DNA of 64,000 bases from Bizionia paragorgiae (GCF_900107625.1 NZ_FNQK01000010.1:62001-126000); one strand, 5' to 3'. Positions 18,248 through 28,211 are shown, counted from the stretch's first letter. Numbers and translations: made by a program. The notes: generated by a model not told the origin, from the letters alone.

Positions 18248-19284
18248 TGAGTATACAACACTTACTAAGAAATAATATAAAAAACTTAAAAGCTTATGCT
18301 TCTGCTCGCGATGAGTTTCAAGGGAATAGTACTAGTTTACGGTTTTTAGATGCTAATGAAAATCCCTATAACACAGGATTTAATCGTTATCCAGATCCGA
18401 AACAATTGCAATTAAAAGCACTGCTTGCTAAACATAAAAAATGTAGGCTAGAAAACATCGTTTTAGGTAATGGGAGTGATGAGATATTAGATTTAATCAT
18501 TAGAGCATTTTGTGAGCCTAATCGAGATAGTATCATCACGCTACCACCCACTTATGGAATGTATGAAGTATTAGCAACTATTAATGCGGTAGCTGTAAAA
18601 AAAATAAATTTATCATTGGGTTTTCAACCCCAAGTGGATGCTATTTTAGAAGCAACTACACCTCGAACTAAAATTTTGTTTTTGTGTACTCCAAACAACC
18701 CTACGGGTAATAGTTTTACGGAGCAGGCTATGGAAGAATTGCTCTTGAAATTTAAGGGAATTATTGTGATTGATGAAGCGTACATTGATTTTTCAAATCA
18801 AAAAAGTTGGTTGGAGAAATTAGACCAATTCCCTAATCTTATTATCACACAAACCTTCTCTAAAGCTTATGGTTTAGCTGGAATACGCTTGGGAGTCTGC
18901 TATGCTTCAGAAGAAATAACTGAAGTACTTAATCGGATAAAACCGCCGTACAATATTAATGTATTAACCCAGAAAAAAGCTTTTGACCGGCTTTTAGAAC
19001 ACCAATTGGTTCAAACAGAAATCAACCAAATAAAAACAAATAGAGCACAGCTAATTGAGGCATTAAAACACGTCGCGTGTATAGAAGAAATTTATCCTTC
19101 AGAAAGCAATTTTGTCTTAGTTAAGGTAGATCATGCCACAAAGCGTTATCACGAATTGGTTAGTAAAGGTATTGTTATTAGAAATAGAACTAACGAGCCA
19201 TTATGTACTAACTGCTTGCGTTTAACAGTAGGTAACGAAGAAGACAACGTGCTATTAATAACAAGTTTACAAGCTCTAAAATAA
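18247..19284 (+). CDS. hisC: Histidinol-phosphate aminotransferase
   Basis: 345 aa fold-type I PLP aminotransferase. Motifs: [13 protein letters not shown] near the start, [33 protein letters not shown], and the PLP-Lys region [14 protein letters not shown]. It converts imidazole-acetol phosphate to histidinol phosphate. The ATG overlaps the hisD stop (TAATG), so translation is coupled. Confidence 0.95.
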   Translation: MSIQHLLRNNIKNLKAYASARDEFQGNSTSLRFLDANENPYNTGFNRYPDPKQLQLKALLAKHKKCRLENIVLGNGSDEILDLIIRAFCEPNRDSIITLPPTYGMYEVLATINAVAVKKINLSLGFQPQVDAILEATTPRTKILFLCTPNNPTGNSFTEQAMEELLLKFKGIIVIDEAYIDFSNQKSWLEKLDQFPNLIITQTFSKAYGLAGIRLGVCYASEEITEVLNRIKPPYNINVLTQKKAFDRLLEHQLVQTEINQIKTNRAQLIEALKHVACIEEIYPSESNFVLVKVDHATKRYHELVSKGIVIRNRTNEPLCTNCLRLTVGNEEDNVLLITSLQALK

Positions 19285-19285
19285 A

Positions 19286-20428
19286 ATGAAAAACATGAGA
19301 AAAGTATTATTTATAGACCGCGATGGCACTCTAATTAAAGAAGTTGCAGACGAACAAATTGATGACTTTAACAAGCTAGAGTTTTATCCTAAAGTCATTC
19401 AGTATTTAAGCAAGATAGCTACAGAATTGGATTTTGAAATTGTAATGATTACTAATCAAGATGGATTAGGAACTCTAGAGTTTCCTGAAGACACCTTTTG
19501 GCCGGTTCACCAATTTATTATCAATACGTTTGAATCTGAAGGAGTGATTTTTAAGCAACAGTTTATAGATAAAACATTTGCTAAAGATAACGCCGCAACA
19601 CGCAAGCCCAATACCGGGTTATTAAACCAGTATTTTTCTGCAGAATATGATTTAGAAAATTCATTTGTGATTGGAGATCGCTTAACAGATGTTGAATTGG
19701 CTAAAAACTTAGGAGCCAAAGGAATTTATATTAACGATAATACCCATTTAGGAACCAACGAAATTACTGTTAAAACAGCGGAGTTAAAAGCTGTTATAGC
19801 ACTAGAAACCAACGATTGGCAAGTCATTTATGAGTATTTAAAATTAAAATCCCGTTCGGCGACTATCCGCCGACAAACTAATGAAACGCAAATAGCCATA
19901 GATTTAAACTTAGATGGTACAGGGTTGAGTGACATTGACACAGGGATTGCTTTTTTCGATCACATGTTAGATCAAATTGCACGCCATGGCAATCTGGATT
20001 TAGTCGTTAAGGTTAATGGCGATTTGGAGGTCGATGAGCACCACACTATTGAAGATACCGCGATTGCTTTAGGAACCGCTTTTAATCAAGCTCTAGGAAG
20101 CAAATTAGGCCTCGAACGCTATGGTTTTTGTTTACCAATGGACGATTGTCTAGCGCAAGTAGCTATTGACTTTGGCGGGCGGAATTGGCTCGTTTGGGAA
20201 GCCGATTTTAAACGTGAAATGATAGGGAAAATGCCTACAGAAATGTTTATGCATTTTTTTAAATCGTTTACCGATGGTGCGCAATGTAATTTAAATATAA
20301 AAGCAGAAGGCATTAACGAACACCATAAAATTGAATCCATTTTTAAAGCCTTTGCAAAAGCTATTAAAATGGCTATTAAACGCGATGTTAACGCTATGGT
20401 TTTACCAAGTACTAAAGGCGTATTATAA
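19286..20428 (+). CDS. hisB: Bifunctional histidinol-phosphatase / imidazoleglycerol-phosphate dehydratase
   Basis: 380 aa fusion. The N-terminal HAD phosphatase (about 1-165) has [11 protein letters not shown], the TNQDG loop and [14 protein letters not shown]. The C-terminal IGPD domain (about 185-380) has the metal-binding [27 protein letters not shown] and [18 protein letters not shown] blocks. The fused form matches enterobacterial-type HisB. ATG 19286 gives MKNM; ATG at 19295 is an alternative start. One nt separates it from hisC. Confidence 0.95.
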   Translation: MKNMRKVLFIDRDGTLIKEVADEQIDDFNKLEFYPKVIQYLSKIATELDFEIVMITNQDGLGTLEFPEDTFWPVHQFIINTFESEGVIFKQQFIDKTFAKDNAATRKPNTGLLNQYFSAEYDLENSFVIGDRLTDVELAKNLGAKGIYINDNTHLGTNEITVKTAELKAVIALETNDWQVIYEYLKLKSRSATIRRQTNETQIAIDLNLDGTGLSDIDTGIAFFDHMLDQIARHGNLDLVVKVNGDLEVDEHHTIEDTAIALGTAFNQALGSKLGLERYGFCLPMDDCLAQVAIDFGGRNWLVWEADFKREMIGKMPTEMFMHFFKSFTDGAQCNLNIKAEGINEHHKIESIFKAFAKAIKMAIKRDVNAMVLPSTKGVL

Positions 20429-20456
20429 AAAACGTAAAACACTTTAAATTAAAACT

Positions 20457-21041
20457 ATGAATGTTGTTATTATTGATTACGGAGCAGGAAATATTAAAAG
20501 TCTGCAATACGCTTTTAACCGATTAGGCAGTAGTGCTATACTTACAAATTCTCCTGAGAAAATTAAAGCCGCCGATCGGGTAATTTTTCCTGGGGTAGGT
20601 CAGGCGAGTAGCGCTATGAAAATGCTTCAAAAGAATAAACTTGACCATCTTATTCCCACCTTAACACAACCGGTTTTGGGTATTTGCCTTGGGATGCAAT
20701 TGCTTTGTAATACCTCCGAGGAAGGCAATACTAAAGGACTTGGCATTTTTGACACACAGGTCAAGCAATTTTCAAAAAACGTAAAAGTGCCACAAGTAGG
20801 ATGGAATACTATTGAGAATTTGAAATCCGATCTCTTTAAATCTATTAATGACAAGGCTTATATGTATTTGGTGCATAGTTATTATGCTGCTATAAATTAT
20901 CAAACCATTGCACATACCAGCTACGATACAATCTATGCTTCGGCCTTACAGCACAATAATTTTTACGGGGTTCAATTTCATCCCGAAAAAAGCGGTGATG
21001 TAGGCGCCCAATTATTAAAGAATTTTTTAGAACTAGACTAA
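20457..21041 (+). CDS. hisH: Imidazole glycerol phosphate synthase, glutaminase subunit
   Basis: 194 aa class I glutamine amidotransferase that passes ammonia to HisF. The nucleophile Cys lies in GICLGMQLLC, the oxyanion-strand region in FPGVGQASSAM, and the His-Glu pair in QFHPEKS. N-terminus VVIIDYGAGNIKSLQYAF is typical. It is 28 nt downstream of hisB. Confidence 0.95.
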   Translation: MNVVIIDYGAGNIKSLQYAFNRLGSSAILTNSPEKIKAADRVIFPGVGQASSAMKMLQKNKLDHLIPTLTQPVLGICLGMQLLCNTSEEGNTKGLGIFDTQVKQFSKNVKVPQVGWNTIENLKSDLFKSINDKAYMYLVHSYYAAINYQTIAHTSYDTIYASALQHNNFYGVQFHPEKSGDVGAQLLKNFLELD

Positions 21042-21092
21042 GCAATTGGATAAGACTAAAGAAAAGGATAACAGACAATAAAAAAGTTAATT

Positions 21093-21830
21093 ATGAGAAT
21101 AATACCCGCAATAGACATAATAGATGGTAAATGTGTTCGCTTATCAAAAGGCGATTACAATACAAAAAAGATATATAACGAAAATCCTTTGGAGGTCGCC
21201 AAACAGTTTGAGGATTCTGGTATTCAATATTTACATTTAGTGGATTTAGATGGTGCCAAGGCAAAGCATATAGTAAATTATAAAGTACTCGAGGCTATCG
21301 CGACGAAAACAAATCTAAAAATAGATTTTGGTGGGGGTTTAAAATCAAGTGACGATTTAACCACTGCGTTTAATTCTGGTGCAAAGCAAGTTACTGGAGG
21401 AAGTATTGCAGTGCACAATACTGAAATCTTCGAAAATTGGTTATCTACCTACGGTTCACAAAAAATTATTTTAGGAGCCGATTGTAAAAATGAAAATATC
21501 GCTATTAGTGGATGGTTAGAAGACAGTACCCTAAAGGTAATCCCGTTTATAAAAGGCTATCAAAAAAAAGGTGTCCAATATGTAATCTGTACCGATATTT
21601 TAAAGGATGGCATGCTTGAAGGTCCGTCGTTAGCATTGTATAAAAAGATACTCTCAGAATGTTCAAACAGCAATAGTAAAGATCAGTCTGTAAAACTAAT
21701 CGCTTCTGGAGGAATTACAAGTATAACGGATTTAGAAACGTTAAAAGACCTAGGCTGCGAAGCGGCTATAATAGGAAAAGCCCTTTACGAAAACCGAATT
21801 TCGTTAAAAGATCTAGAGCGTTTTTATTAA
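21093..21830 (+). CDS. hisA: Phosphoribosylformimino-AICAR phosphate isomerase
   Basis: 245 aa TIM barrel. The catalytic Asp near the N-terminus is in [14 protein letters not shown], the second in [14 protein letters not shown]. Phosphate-binding loops FGGGLKS and ASGGITS are present. It is 51 nt after hisH and 19 nt before its paralogue hisF. Confidence 0.95.
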   Translation: MRIIPAIDIIDGKCVRLSKGDYNTKKIYNENPLEVAKQFEDSGIQYLHLVDLDGAKAKHIVNYKVLEAIATKTNLKIDFGGGLKSSDDLTTAFNSGAKQVTGGSIAVHNTEIFENWLSTYGSQKIILGADCKNENIAISGWLEDSTLKVIPFIKGYQKKGVQYVICTDILKDGMLEGPSLALYKKILSECSNSNSKDQSVKLIASGGITSITDLETLKDLGCEAAIIGKALYENRISLKDLERFY

Positions 21831-21849
21831 TCCCAATCAACTAATTATT

Positions 21850-22605
21850 ATGTTAACAAAACGCATTATACCATGTCTCGATATTAAAAATGGGCGTACA
21901 GTAAAAGGAGTGAATTTCAAGGGCTTACGAGACGCCGGCGACCCTGTTGAGCTTGCTAAACGCTATGCAAATATGGGGGCCGACGAACTTGTTTTTTTAG
22001 ATATTTCGGCAACTTTAGAAGAGCGCAACACCACCTTAGATATGGTTTTAAAGGTTGCAGAGCAAATCAACATCCCATTTACCGTTGGCGGCGGTATTTC
22101 CTCGGTTGCTGATGTAGATAGACTTTTAAAATCAGGAGCCGATAAGATTTCTATTAATTCATCAGCCATAAAACAGCCTGCTCTAATTAACGAGCTATCC
22201 AATACCTTTGGAAACCAGTGCATAACTGTAGCTATTGATGCAAAAGAAATTAATGGCGAGTGGATTGTTCACTTAGCTGGTGGACATATACCCAGCAAAT
22301 TAAATCTCTTTGAATGGGCAAAAGAAGTAGAACGCAGGGGAGCTGGTGAAATTTTATTTACCTCTATGAACAATGATGGAACTAAATTAGGTTTTGCAAA
22401 TAAAGCTTTAGGTCAATTATCGTCGACTTTAAATATTCCTATTATTGCTTCTGGTGGCGCAGGAACCATACAGCATTTTATCGACAGCTTTAAAAAAGGA
22501 AAAGCCGATGCCGCCTTGGCAGCAAGTGTTTTTCACTTTAATGAAATCACTATACCCGCCTTAAAAAAAGAATTACAAAATAATGGTATTCCTGTGCGGT
22601 TATAA
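21850..22605 (+). CDS. hisF: Imidazole glycerol phosphate synthase, cyclase subunit
   Basis: 251 aa TIM barrel partner of HisH, producing imidazole glycerol phosphate and AICAR. Markers: [19 protein letters not shown] with the catalytic Asp, TVGGGISS, the AIDAKE strand, and [12 protein letters not shown] carrying the second catalytic Asp. Length is standard. Confidence 0.96.
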   Translation: MLTKRIIPCLDIKNGRTVKGVNFKGLRDAGDPVELAKRYANMGADELVFLDISATLEERNTTLDMVLKVAEQINIPFTVGGGISSVADVDRLLKSGADKISINSSAIKQPALINELSNTFGNQCITVAIDAKEINGEWIVHLAGGHIPSKLNLFEWAKEVERRGAGEILFTSMNNDGTKLGFANKALGQLSSTLNIPIIASGGAGTIQHFIDSFKKGKADAALAASVFHFNEITIPALKKELQNNGIPVRL

Positions 22606-22636
22606 TTGTAACCCGCATTAAAACACTAAAAAACGA

Positions 22637-23239
22637 ATGATGACTATAGATTTTAATAAAAACAAAGACGGTTTGGTACCCGCTATAATCCAAGATTACA
22701 ATACTAAAAATGTATTGATGCTAGGCTATATGAATGAAGCGGCTTTTAAAGCTACTAAAGACACTAAAAAAGTAACTTTTTACAGCCGATCTAAGCAACG
22801 CTTATGGAGAAAAGGAGAAGAAAGCGGTAACGTATTGCACGTGGTAGATATGCAACTGGATTGCGATAATGACAGTTTACTTATATTTGTTAATCCTGAT
22901 GGACCCACTTGCCATAAAGGATCTGATACCTGTTGGAATACCAAAAATGAAACGCAGTACGGATTTATCTCTGTATTAGAAAACACGATCACATCACGAA
23001 TTAGTGGAAACCAAGAAGGATTGTCTTATGTCGCATCCCTTTTTGAAAAAGGCATTAATAAAATAGCACAAAAGGTAGGGGAGGAAGCGGTAGAAGTTAT
23101 TATAGAAGCTAAAGATAATAACGATACGCTGTTTTTAAATGAAAGTGCAGATTTGCTATTTCACTATTTATTATTACTTCAGGCCAAAGGCTTTAAGCTC
23201 AATGATGTCGTTTCCGTTTTACAAGAAAGAAATCATTAA
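22637..23239 (+). CDS. hisIE: Bifunctional phosphoribosyl-AMP cyclohydrolase / phosphoribosyl-ATP pyrophosphatase
   Basis: 200 aa fusion. The HisI half (about 1-105) has the zinc-binding pattern LDCDNDSLLIFV and GPTCHKGSDTCW. The HisE half (about 110-200) has KIAQKVGEEAVEVIIEAK and an NESADLLFHYLLLL helix. It performs steps 2 and 3 of the pathway and closes the operon; a 15-bp hairpin follows immediately. ATG at 22637 and at 22640 are both possible. Confidence 0.95.
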   Translation: MMTIDFNKNKDGLVPAIIQDYNTKNVLMLGYMNEAAFKATKDTKKVTFYSRSKQRLWRKGEESGNVLHVVDMQLDCDNDSLLIFVNPDGPTCHKGSDTCWNTKNETQYGFISVLENTITSRISGNQEGLSYVASLFEKGINKIAQKVGEEAVEVIIEAKDNNDTLFLNESADLLFHYLLLLQAKGFKLNDVVSVLQERNH

Positions 23240-23240
23240 A

Positions 23241-23285
23241 AAACCTTGATTTATTAGTCATTTTTAGAACAATAAATCAAGGTTT
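23241..23285. terminator. Terminator at the end of the his operon
   Basis: 15-bp perfect stem (23241-23255 with 23271-23285), loop of 15 nt. It lies between the his operon and the convergent gene at 23309-23749 and may serve both. The T tract is short on the plus strand, and an A run upstream gives a T run on the minus strand. Confidence 0.7.
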
Positions 23286-23308
23286 ATCGGTTATTTAGTC
23301 ATTGATTT

Positions 23309-23749
23309 TTATGAAATCCAACCTTTACTTAATGCTTTTTTAGCTAGATAGTAAATTACAAATCCGAATATTAACACCATAATAGGCATAATAACGGCTC
23401 CAGGGCCATATACTTCTAAAGCATTACTGATGAATAAATTATAAATCAGCTGAACGATGATCCCTATCAACGACACCAATAGCAGTACTTTTGCCCAACT
23501 TTTTCTCAATAAAAGCGCTAAACTCCCTAGAAATCCAAAAAACACTGCAGTTGCAAATGCGGCCATAACCCATCCGGGAGTATTTATAACCATTTCTAGG
23601 ATTTCTGGATCCGGATACATGGCTTTAAAGGCTTCGGTTTGGTAAGCTTGTTGTAAATACTGATAGACTCCCATAGCATTCCAGATTAGTGCAAAACCTG
23701 CTATAATCCAATACCAAATGGGCGGTTTTTGTGTCGTTTTTTCAGTCAT
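23309..23749 (-). CDS. Uncharacterised four-TM membrane protein
   Basis: 146 aa. Four hydrophobic segments lie at about 11-30, 58-80, 85-108 and 115-138. A conserved-looking WYWIIAGFALIWNAMGVYQYLQQAY stretch is followed by an extracytoplasmic loop. I recognise a recurring flavobacterial protein of this type but no function. It converges on the his operon and shares its terminator hairpin. Confidence 0.65.
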   Translation of the reverse strand: MTEKTTQKPPIWYWIIAGFALIWNAMGVYQYLQQAYQTEAFKAMYPDPEILEMVINTPGWVMAAFATAVFFGFLGSLALLLRKSWAKVLLLVSLIGIIVQLIYNLFISNALEVYGPGAVIMPIMVLIFGFVIYYLAKKALSKGWIS

Positions 23750-23844
23750 ATATTTGATAGTTTTAGTTAGTTAATAGAATACAAGGTATTAAAATTTTGC
23801 GAAATGTGATTATATAAGCTACTTTCGGCCAAAAATAAATTATT

Positions 23845-24621
23845 TTGAAAAAGTTTTTCTACGTTATAACATTACAATATTTAGGATACCGTTTTCACGG
23901 ATGGCAAAAACAGCCTAATGTTAAAACGGTACATTTAATGGTAGATAGGACCTTAAATTATATTTTAGAAGGCAAACGCTTTAAGAGTTTGGTGTCAGGG
24001 AGAACCGATGCCATGGTTTCTGCCGAAAACGCAGCTTTCGAATTGTTTTTGTATGAACCAATTGAGGATTTACAGGCATTTTTAGATTTGTTTAATTATA
24101 ATTTACCTCAAGATATTCGCGCTACAGGTATTCGGGAAGTGGATGCCAAGTTTAATATTATTCAACATTCAAAACTTAAAGAATACAATTATATTTTTGC
24201 GTTTGGAGATAAATTCCATCCCTTTTGTGCGCCTATAATCACCACCATATTAGACGATTTGGATATTGATATTATGATGGAAGGCGCTAAACTGTTCGAA
24301 GGCGAACATTATTTTAAGAGTTATTGCTTCCGACCAACAGATCACGGTATTTATACGCGGACAATAGAACTTTGCGAACTGGTTGAAAACACAAAATATA
24401 CAGCAAATTTTTTCCCTGAAAAAACCTATATGTTACGAGTTAAAGGAAAAGGTTTTATGAGAAACCAAATCCGATTAATGATGGGGACTTTAATCGATTT
24501 AGGAAAAGGAAAATTAAGCCTACAAGACATTAAAGACTCCTTAAAGCCTGAAAACACAAACAGAATGGAATATATCGCTCCTGCATCAGGGTTAATATTA
24601 AGCAAAATAGATTTTGAGTAA
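23845..24621 (+). CDS. TruA-family tRNA pseudouridine synthase, divergent
   Basis: 258 aa with the TruA fold layout: N-terminal LQYLGYRFHGWQKQPNVKTV, the active-site segment SGRTDAMVSAENAAFEL with catalytic Asp D55, and the C-terminal GKGFMRNQIRLMMGTLIDLGKGKLS. Canonical TruA has RTDAGVHA; here it is RTDAMVSA, so the residues after the Asp differ. The start is TTG at 23845, giving MKKFFYVITLQY; no ATG is near. It probably modifies the tRNA anticodon stem, but it may be a paralogue with another site rather than the housekeeping enzyme. Confidence 0.8.
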   Translation: MKKFFYVITLQYLGYRFHGWQKQPNVKTVHLMVDRTLNYILEGKRFKSLVSGRTDAMVSAENAAFELFLYEPIEDLQAFLDLFNYNLPQDIRATGIREVDAKFNIIQHSKLKEYNYIFAFGDKFHPFCAPIITTILDDLDIDIMMEGAKLFEGEHYFKSYCFRPTDHGIYTRTIELCELVENTKYTANFFPEKTYMLRVKGKGFMRNQIRLMMGTLIDLGKGKLSLQDIKDSLKPENTNRMEYIAPASGLILSKIDFE

Positions 24622-24713
24622 TAACAAGGTGTTAAAATTATTAGCAGTATTTAAGCGGGTTTAACTTAAATTATGTTAATTAAATCCTAAGCAGGTTAAA
24701 GGTTGTTAAAGCC

Positions 24714-24743
24714 TTGTCTTCACTGTAATATGTCTCTATATTG
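24714..24743 (+). promoter_or_regulatory. Probable dps promoter
   Basis: TTG (24714-24716), 20-nt spacer, TATATTG (24737-24743), one T short of TAnnTTTG. It is 26 nt before the dps ATG. Confidence 0.45.
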
Positions 24744-24769
24744 AATGGAAACCAAAAATCTATTCAATT

Positions 24770-25282
24770 ATGAGTTATTTAAATATACAAGACGAAAAAT
24801 TATTACCTGTAGTTATGGAGCTAAACACGTTATTAGCAGATTACCATATCTATTACCAAAAACTGAGAACGTTTCACTGGAACGTTTTAGGAAAAAATTT
24901 TTTCGATTTACATGTTAAGTTTGAAGAAATGTACAACGATTCAAAAGTAAAAATTGACGAAGTAGCGGAACGTATTTTAACATTACGTCATCATCCTGTT
25001 AGTAAGTTTAGTGACTATCTAAAAATGTCTTCTATTAGAGAAGGTAACACTTTAGAAACAGACGAGGATATGGTTAAAGAACTTTTATCTGATCACAAAA
25101 TCATTTTAGCACAAATGTCTAGTGTCCTCGATAAGGCGGATAAAGCTGGGGATGAGGGAACAATTGACTTAATAGGAGCGTATATTCGTGAATTAGAAAA
25201 AACAAGTTGGATGTTGAACGCATGGTCTAAAAGTTCTAAAGAACAACTTAAAGTGAGTGGGTTAGAAGCTGCAACTCATTAA
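24770..25282 (+). CDS. dps: Dps-family DNA-protection ferritin
   Basis: 170 aa four-helix Dps. The ferroxidase ligands of the family are visible in LRTFHWNVLGKNFFDLHVKFEEMYNDSKVKIDEVAERI (H36, H48 and the following acidic residues). It oxidises and stores iron, using peroxide, in a dodecamer that protects DNA during starvation. It stands alone with its own promoter candidate. Confidence 0.92.
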   Translation: MSYLNIQDEKLLPVVMELNTLLADYHIYYQKLRTFHWNVLGKNFFDLHVKFEEMYNDSKVKIDEVAERILTLRHHPVSKFSDYLKMSSIREGNTLETDEDMVKELLSDHKIILAQMSSVLDKADKAGDEGTIDLIGAYIRELEKTSWMLNAWSKSSKEQLKVSGLEAATH

Positions 25283-25354
25283 TTATTTGTATATTAATAC
25301 AATTAAATAACCCAATTATATCTTTAACCTTAAAACAACTAGCCAATACCGCGT

Positions 25355-26245
25355 ATGGAAGACCAAATTAAAAACTCTTTTAATTTACTGTCAGAAAAAT
25401 TGTTAGGGTGGTTTAATGCTTTTGTAAACAACCTCCCAAATTTATTTATTGCAATTATAGTTTTAGTCATTTTTTACTACCTCTCTAATTATGCAGCAAA
25501 ACTGGTCAAGCGATTAATTTCTAAGCGTATACACCAAGATTCTTTAGTAAATATAATCTCTAAGATCACGACAATTTTAGTATTGGCAGCGGGTTTATTT
25601 CTTGCTTTAGGCGTTCTTAATTTAAGTCGGACATTAGAAACACTTATTGGGGCTGCAGGAGTATCAGGATTAGTTATTGGTTTGGCATTACAAGGCACTC
25701 TTAGTAATACTTTTGCCGGAATCGTGCTCAGTTTCAGAAAATCGATTGAATTAGGACATTGGGTTGAAACCAATGGGTTTTCTGGCGAAGTTATAGAAAT
25801 TAGTCTCAAAAATTTTGTTGTGAAAGAAGCCGATAATAATATGGTGATGATTCCCAATAAAAGCATTTTAGAAAACCCGGTTAAGAATTATTCGCTGACA
25901 TCGAAAATGAGGGTCTCATTTAATTGTGGTGTAGGGTATGAGTCGGATCTAGAGTTTGTCGAAAAACTAACAAAAGAAACTATCGCTAAAGCATTTCCGA
26001 ATATAGAGAATACAGAGCAAGTCGAGTTTTATTATCAAGAGTTTGGATCAAGCTCTATCGATTTTTTATGCCGATTTTGGATTGAAGGCGATAAAGCAAT
26101 TTATAAATTAAGAGCTATTAATACAGCTATAATTGAAATAAAGAAAGCGTTCGACAAAAACGCTATAAATATCCCGTTTCCTATACGAACGTTACAATTT
26201 GATAATGATTTATCGCTAAATAATGATGTGAAGCCTTCTGAATAA
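25355..26245 (+). CDS. MscS-family mechanosensitive channel
   Basis: 296 aa small-conductance channel: N-terminal amphipathic and membrane segments (about 25-45, 65-85, 90-110), the glycine/alanine-rich pore helix GAAGVSGLVIGLALQGTLSNTFAGIVL, and the beta-domain NFVVKEADNNMVMIPNKSILENPVKNYS. It should release solutes under hypo-osmotic shock. Length is that of the basic MscS type. Confidence 0.93.
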   Translation: MEDQIKNSFNLLSEKLLGWFNAFVNNLPNLFIAIIVLVIFYYLSNYAAKLVKRLISKRIHQDSLVNIISKITTILVLAAGLFLALGVLNLSRTLETLIGAAGVSGLVIGLALQGTLSNTFAGIVLSFRKSIELGHWVETNGFSGEVIEISLKNFVVKEADNNMVMIPNKSILENPVKNYSLTSKMRVSFNCGVGYESDLEFVEKLTKETIAKAFPNIENTEQVEFYYQEFGSSSIDFLCRFWIEGDKAIYKLRAINTAIIEIKKAFDKNAINIPFPIRTLQFDNDLSLNNDVKPSE

Positions 26246-26387
26246 TATGTAGTGGTATAGCCGATTGACAAGCTTAAAAAGTAATGTGATCAATGATAAA
26301 ATAATTATATGAAGCAAAAATTAATTAAAAATTGATTACATTTAAAACAACCAAAAACCTATTATTAATTTTTAAAAACCAATTAAC

Positions 26388-26519
26388 ATGAAAAAATTAG
26401 CATACACTTTTATTGTATTGTTTACAATGGCGACTGTCTTTACAGGCTGTCGTGAAGAGAAATCGGCAGGAGATGCCATTGAAGATGTAGCAGATGATAT
26501 CGAAGATGCAGTAGATTAA
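26388..26519 (+). CDS. Small acidic lipoprotein, 43 aa
   Basis: Short ORF starting MKKLAYTFIVLFTMATVFTGC, a complete lipoprotein signal with lipobox FTGC and Cys at residue 21. The mature part is only about 23 residues, strongly acidic, with two similar motifs AIEDVADD and DIEDAVD. It has a terminator 32 nt behind its stop, so it looks like a real monocistronic gene. Function unknown. Confidence 0.65.
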   Translation: MKKLAYTFIVLFTMATVFTGCREEKSAGDAIEDVADDIEDAVD

Positions 26520-26550
26520 TGTACTGCGTTAATAATTCATTATAATATAA

Positions 26551-26577
26551 AGTCCCGAAAATCTCGGGGCTTTTTTC
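26551..26577 (+). terminator. Terminator after the small lipoprotein
   Basis: Stem AGTCCCGA/TCGGGGCT (one G-U pair), then TTTTTT. Confidence 0.8.
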
Positions 26578-26610
26578 TATGCCCTAAAACCTAAAAACAG
26601 ACTTACACTT

Positions 26611-27282
26611 ATGAATGCTGAAGCTATATTTAAATTTCTTACTCAATTAGAACTCAATAATAACAGAGAGTGGTTTTCTGACAATAAACAAGAGTTTAGA
26701 GCTGTAGAAACAGAAATTAAAATAGTTTACAATACTATTTTAGAAGCTTTAAATACGCATGATAATGTAGATAAAGTAAAGATTTTTAGAATTTACCGCG
26801 ATGTTCGTTTCTCTAAAAACAAACTTCCTTATAAAACTCATTTTGGAGGCTCTTTTCACCGCGTAAAACCAGAATTAAGAGGTGGCTACTATTTACAAAT
26901 ACAACCCGGTAATAAAAGTTTTATGGCCGCTGGATTTTGGAATCCTGAGCCTGCCGACTTATTAAGAATTCGTAAAGAATTCGAAACAGACGCTAGTGAA
27001 ATTAGAGCGATAATAGAAAACCCTAATTTAAAAAATACCTGGGGAGAACTTACCGGAGACGAAGTGAAAACCGCTCCAAAAGGCTTTAATCGCAATGATG
27101 AAAATATTGACCTTATAAGAAAAAAGCAATTTATATTTACTAAAAACTTTACTGACAAAGACGTTCTAGATCCTGAATTTACGACTCGAGTAAATGCTGC
27201 TTTTAAAACTATTCGTCCGTACTTTGACTATATGAGTTCTGTATTAACTACCGACTTAAATGGTGTTTCTACAATCTCATAA
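26611..27282 (+). CDS. DUF2461 family protein
   Basis: 223 aa matching DUF2461 (TIGR02453): N-terminal FKFLTQLELNNNREWFSDNKQEF, central RDVRFSKNKLPYKTHFGGSFHR, and GGYYLQIQPGNKSFMAAGFWNPEP. The family is widespread and has no established biochemical role. It is flanked by terminators, so it is transcribed alone. Confidence 0.85.
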   Translation: MNAEAIFKFLTQLELNNNREWFSDNKQEFRAVETEIKIVYNTILEALNTHDNVDKVKIFRIYRDVRFSKNKLPYKTHFGGSFHRVKPELRGGYYLQIQPGNKSFMAAGFWNPEPADLLRIRKEFETDASEIRAIIENPNLKNTWGELTGDEVKTAPKGFNRNDENIDLIRKKQFIFTKNFTDKDVLDPEFTTRVNAAFKTIRPYFDYMSSVLTTDLNGVSTIS

Positions 27283-27302
27283 AAACGTAGTAAAAAGTAA
27301 AA

Positions 27303-27326
27303 AAGCATCCTTTTTATAGGATGCTT
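27303..27326. terminator. Bidirectional terminator
   Basis: Stem AAGCATCCT/AGGATGCTT between convergent genes. The A run before it supplies a T run on the minus strand. The minus-strand stop codon (27314-27316) sits in the loop. Confidence 0.7.
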
Positions 27327-27757
27327 ATAATAGTATAATTCTTGTCATTAAACGTAAAGCGATCGCCTTTAGTTTTTCCTCTTAACAGTTGTCCAATAGG
27401 AGATTGCAAAGAGATGGCATAATAGGTTTTATTTTCAATTTCTATTTGCCCTACACTAGTTGAAATATAAAATGTAACACTTTCAGTTTCAACGACACTT
27501 CCTAAAACTGCAGTATTGCAGACGTTATTCGCGTTTATTTGCAATAAAAAGTCACGTATTCTTATGGCTTCATTTAAATACCCCGCGTTCTTTTCGAGAT
27601 CGTTTAATAATTTTCCATTTCCAGAGTCTTCATCTTCCGACTCTTTATCATTGGTTTCTATAGCTTCATTAATTAAAGCCATTTCATTTTTGTAATCGGT
27701 AATGCGTTTTTCGACATTATCCTTACACGCTTGCAAAAGGAGTTTTTTTGTGGTCAT
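27314..27757 (-). CDS. Gre-like transcription factor protein
   Basis: 147 aa. Residues 1-75 form two helices predicted to pair as an antiparallel coiled coil with an acidic tip (residues 36-44, DKESEDEDSG region), resembling the Gre tip that enters the RNA polymerase channel. Residues 85-147 look like the Gre C-terminal FKBP-like domain, with SLQSPIGQLLRGKTKGDRFTF. It is shorter than GreA (about 158 aa). Related flavobacterial proteins are sometimes mislabelled as 3-oxoacyl-ACP synthase. It follows the gene at 27764 by 6 nt. RNA polymerase binding is inferred, not shown. Confidence 0.65.
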   Translation of the reverse strand: MTTKKLLLQACKDNVEKRITDYKNEMALINEAIETNDKESEDEDSGNGKLLNDLEKNAGYLNEAIRIRDFLLQINANNVCNTAVLGSVVETESVTFYISTSVGQIEIENKTYYAISLQSPIGQLLRGKTKGDRFTFNDKNYTIISIL

Positions 27758-27763
27758 TGTTTA

Positions 27764-28180
27764 TCAAACAGCAGATAGGGTTTTGGGTTTATCTAATAAT
27801 TGTATATTGCTTTGTAAACGCTCTCTTATTATATTTATTAATCGTTTATTTAAAGCGGAAGAATTTTTAATATAACGTGAATATTCTTCAACCGTAAATT
27901 GACCGATAACCATGCCCTTTAACGCATTGCGTAATTTAATGTCTTTTTGAAGCGCATTTTCAATATAATCTAAGCGTTTTTCTAAAGGTAATTGGTAAAA
28001 TACATTTTTGTGTTTATCAATGTAGTTTCTAAAGACCTCTGTAAACAAGTTGCTTTGTAATTTTATAACAGGTCGTAAGGTTTCGTTTTGAAACCGCTCA
28101 CCACTACTCATACCGTCGGTGATCCTAATAGTTGATATCACTGGTCTAATCGCTAATAATTGCTCTTTACGTGTATTCAT
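27764..28180 (-). CDS. Uncharacterised flavobacterial protein
   Basis: 138 aa, mostly helical, no signal peptide or membrane segment. It begins MNTRKEQLLAIRPVISTIR and has a helical segment EEYSRYIKNSSALNKRLINIIRERL. I do not recognise a function. It is the first gene of a two-gene unit with the Gre-like factor and has a good -7 box upstream, so the two products may act together. Confidence 0.6.
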   Translation of the reverse strand: MNTRKEQLLAIRPVISTIRITDGMSSGERFQNETLRPVIKLQSNLFTEVFRNYIDKHKNVFYQLPLEKRLDYIENALQKDIKLRNALKGMVIGQFTVEEYSRYIKNSSALNKRLINIIRERLQSNIQLLDKPKTLSAV

Positions 28181-28211
28181 AATTTATAAGCCTTTGTTAT
28201 AAAAGTACAGA

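Noticed and set aside
24622-24660. AAGGTGTTAA string after truA as another SAM-like element
   Set aside because: No GCAACC or P1 partner; a coincidental match.
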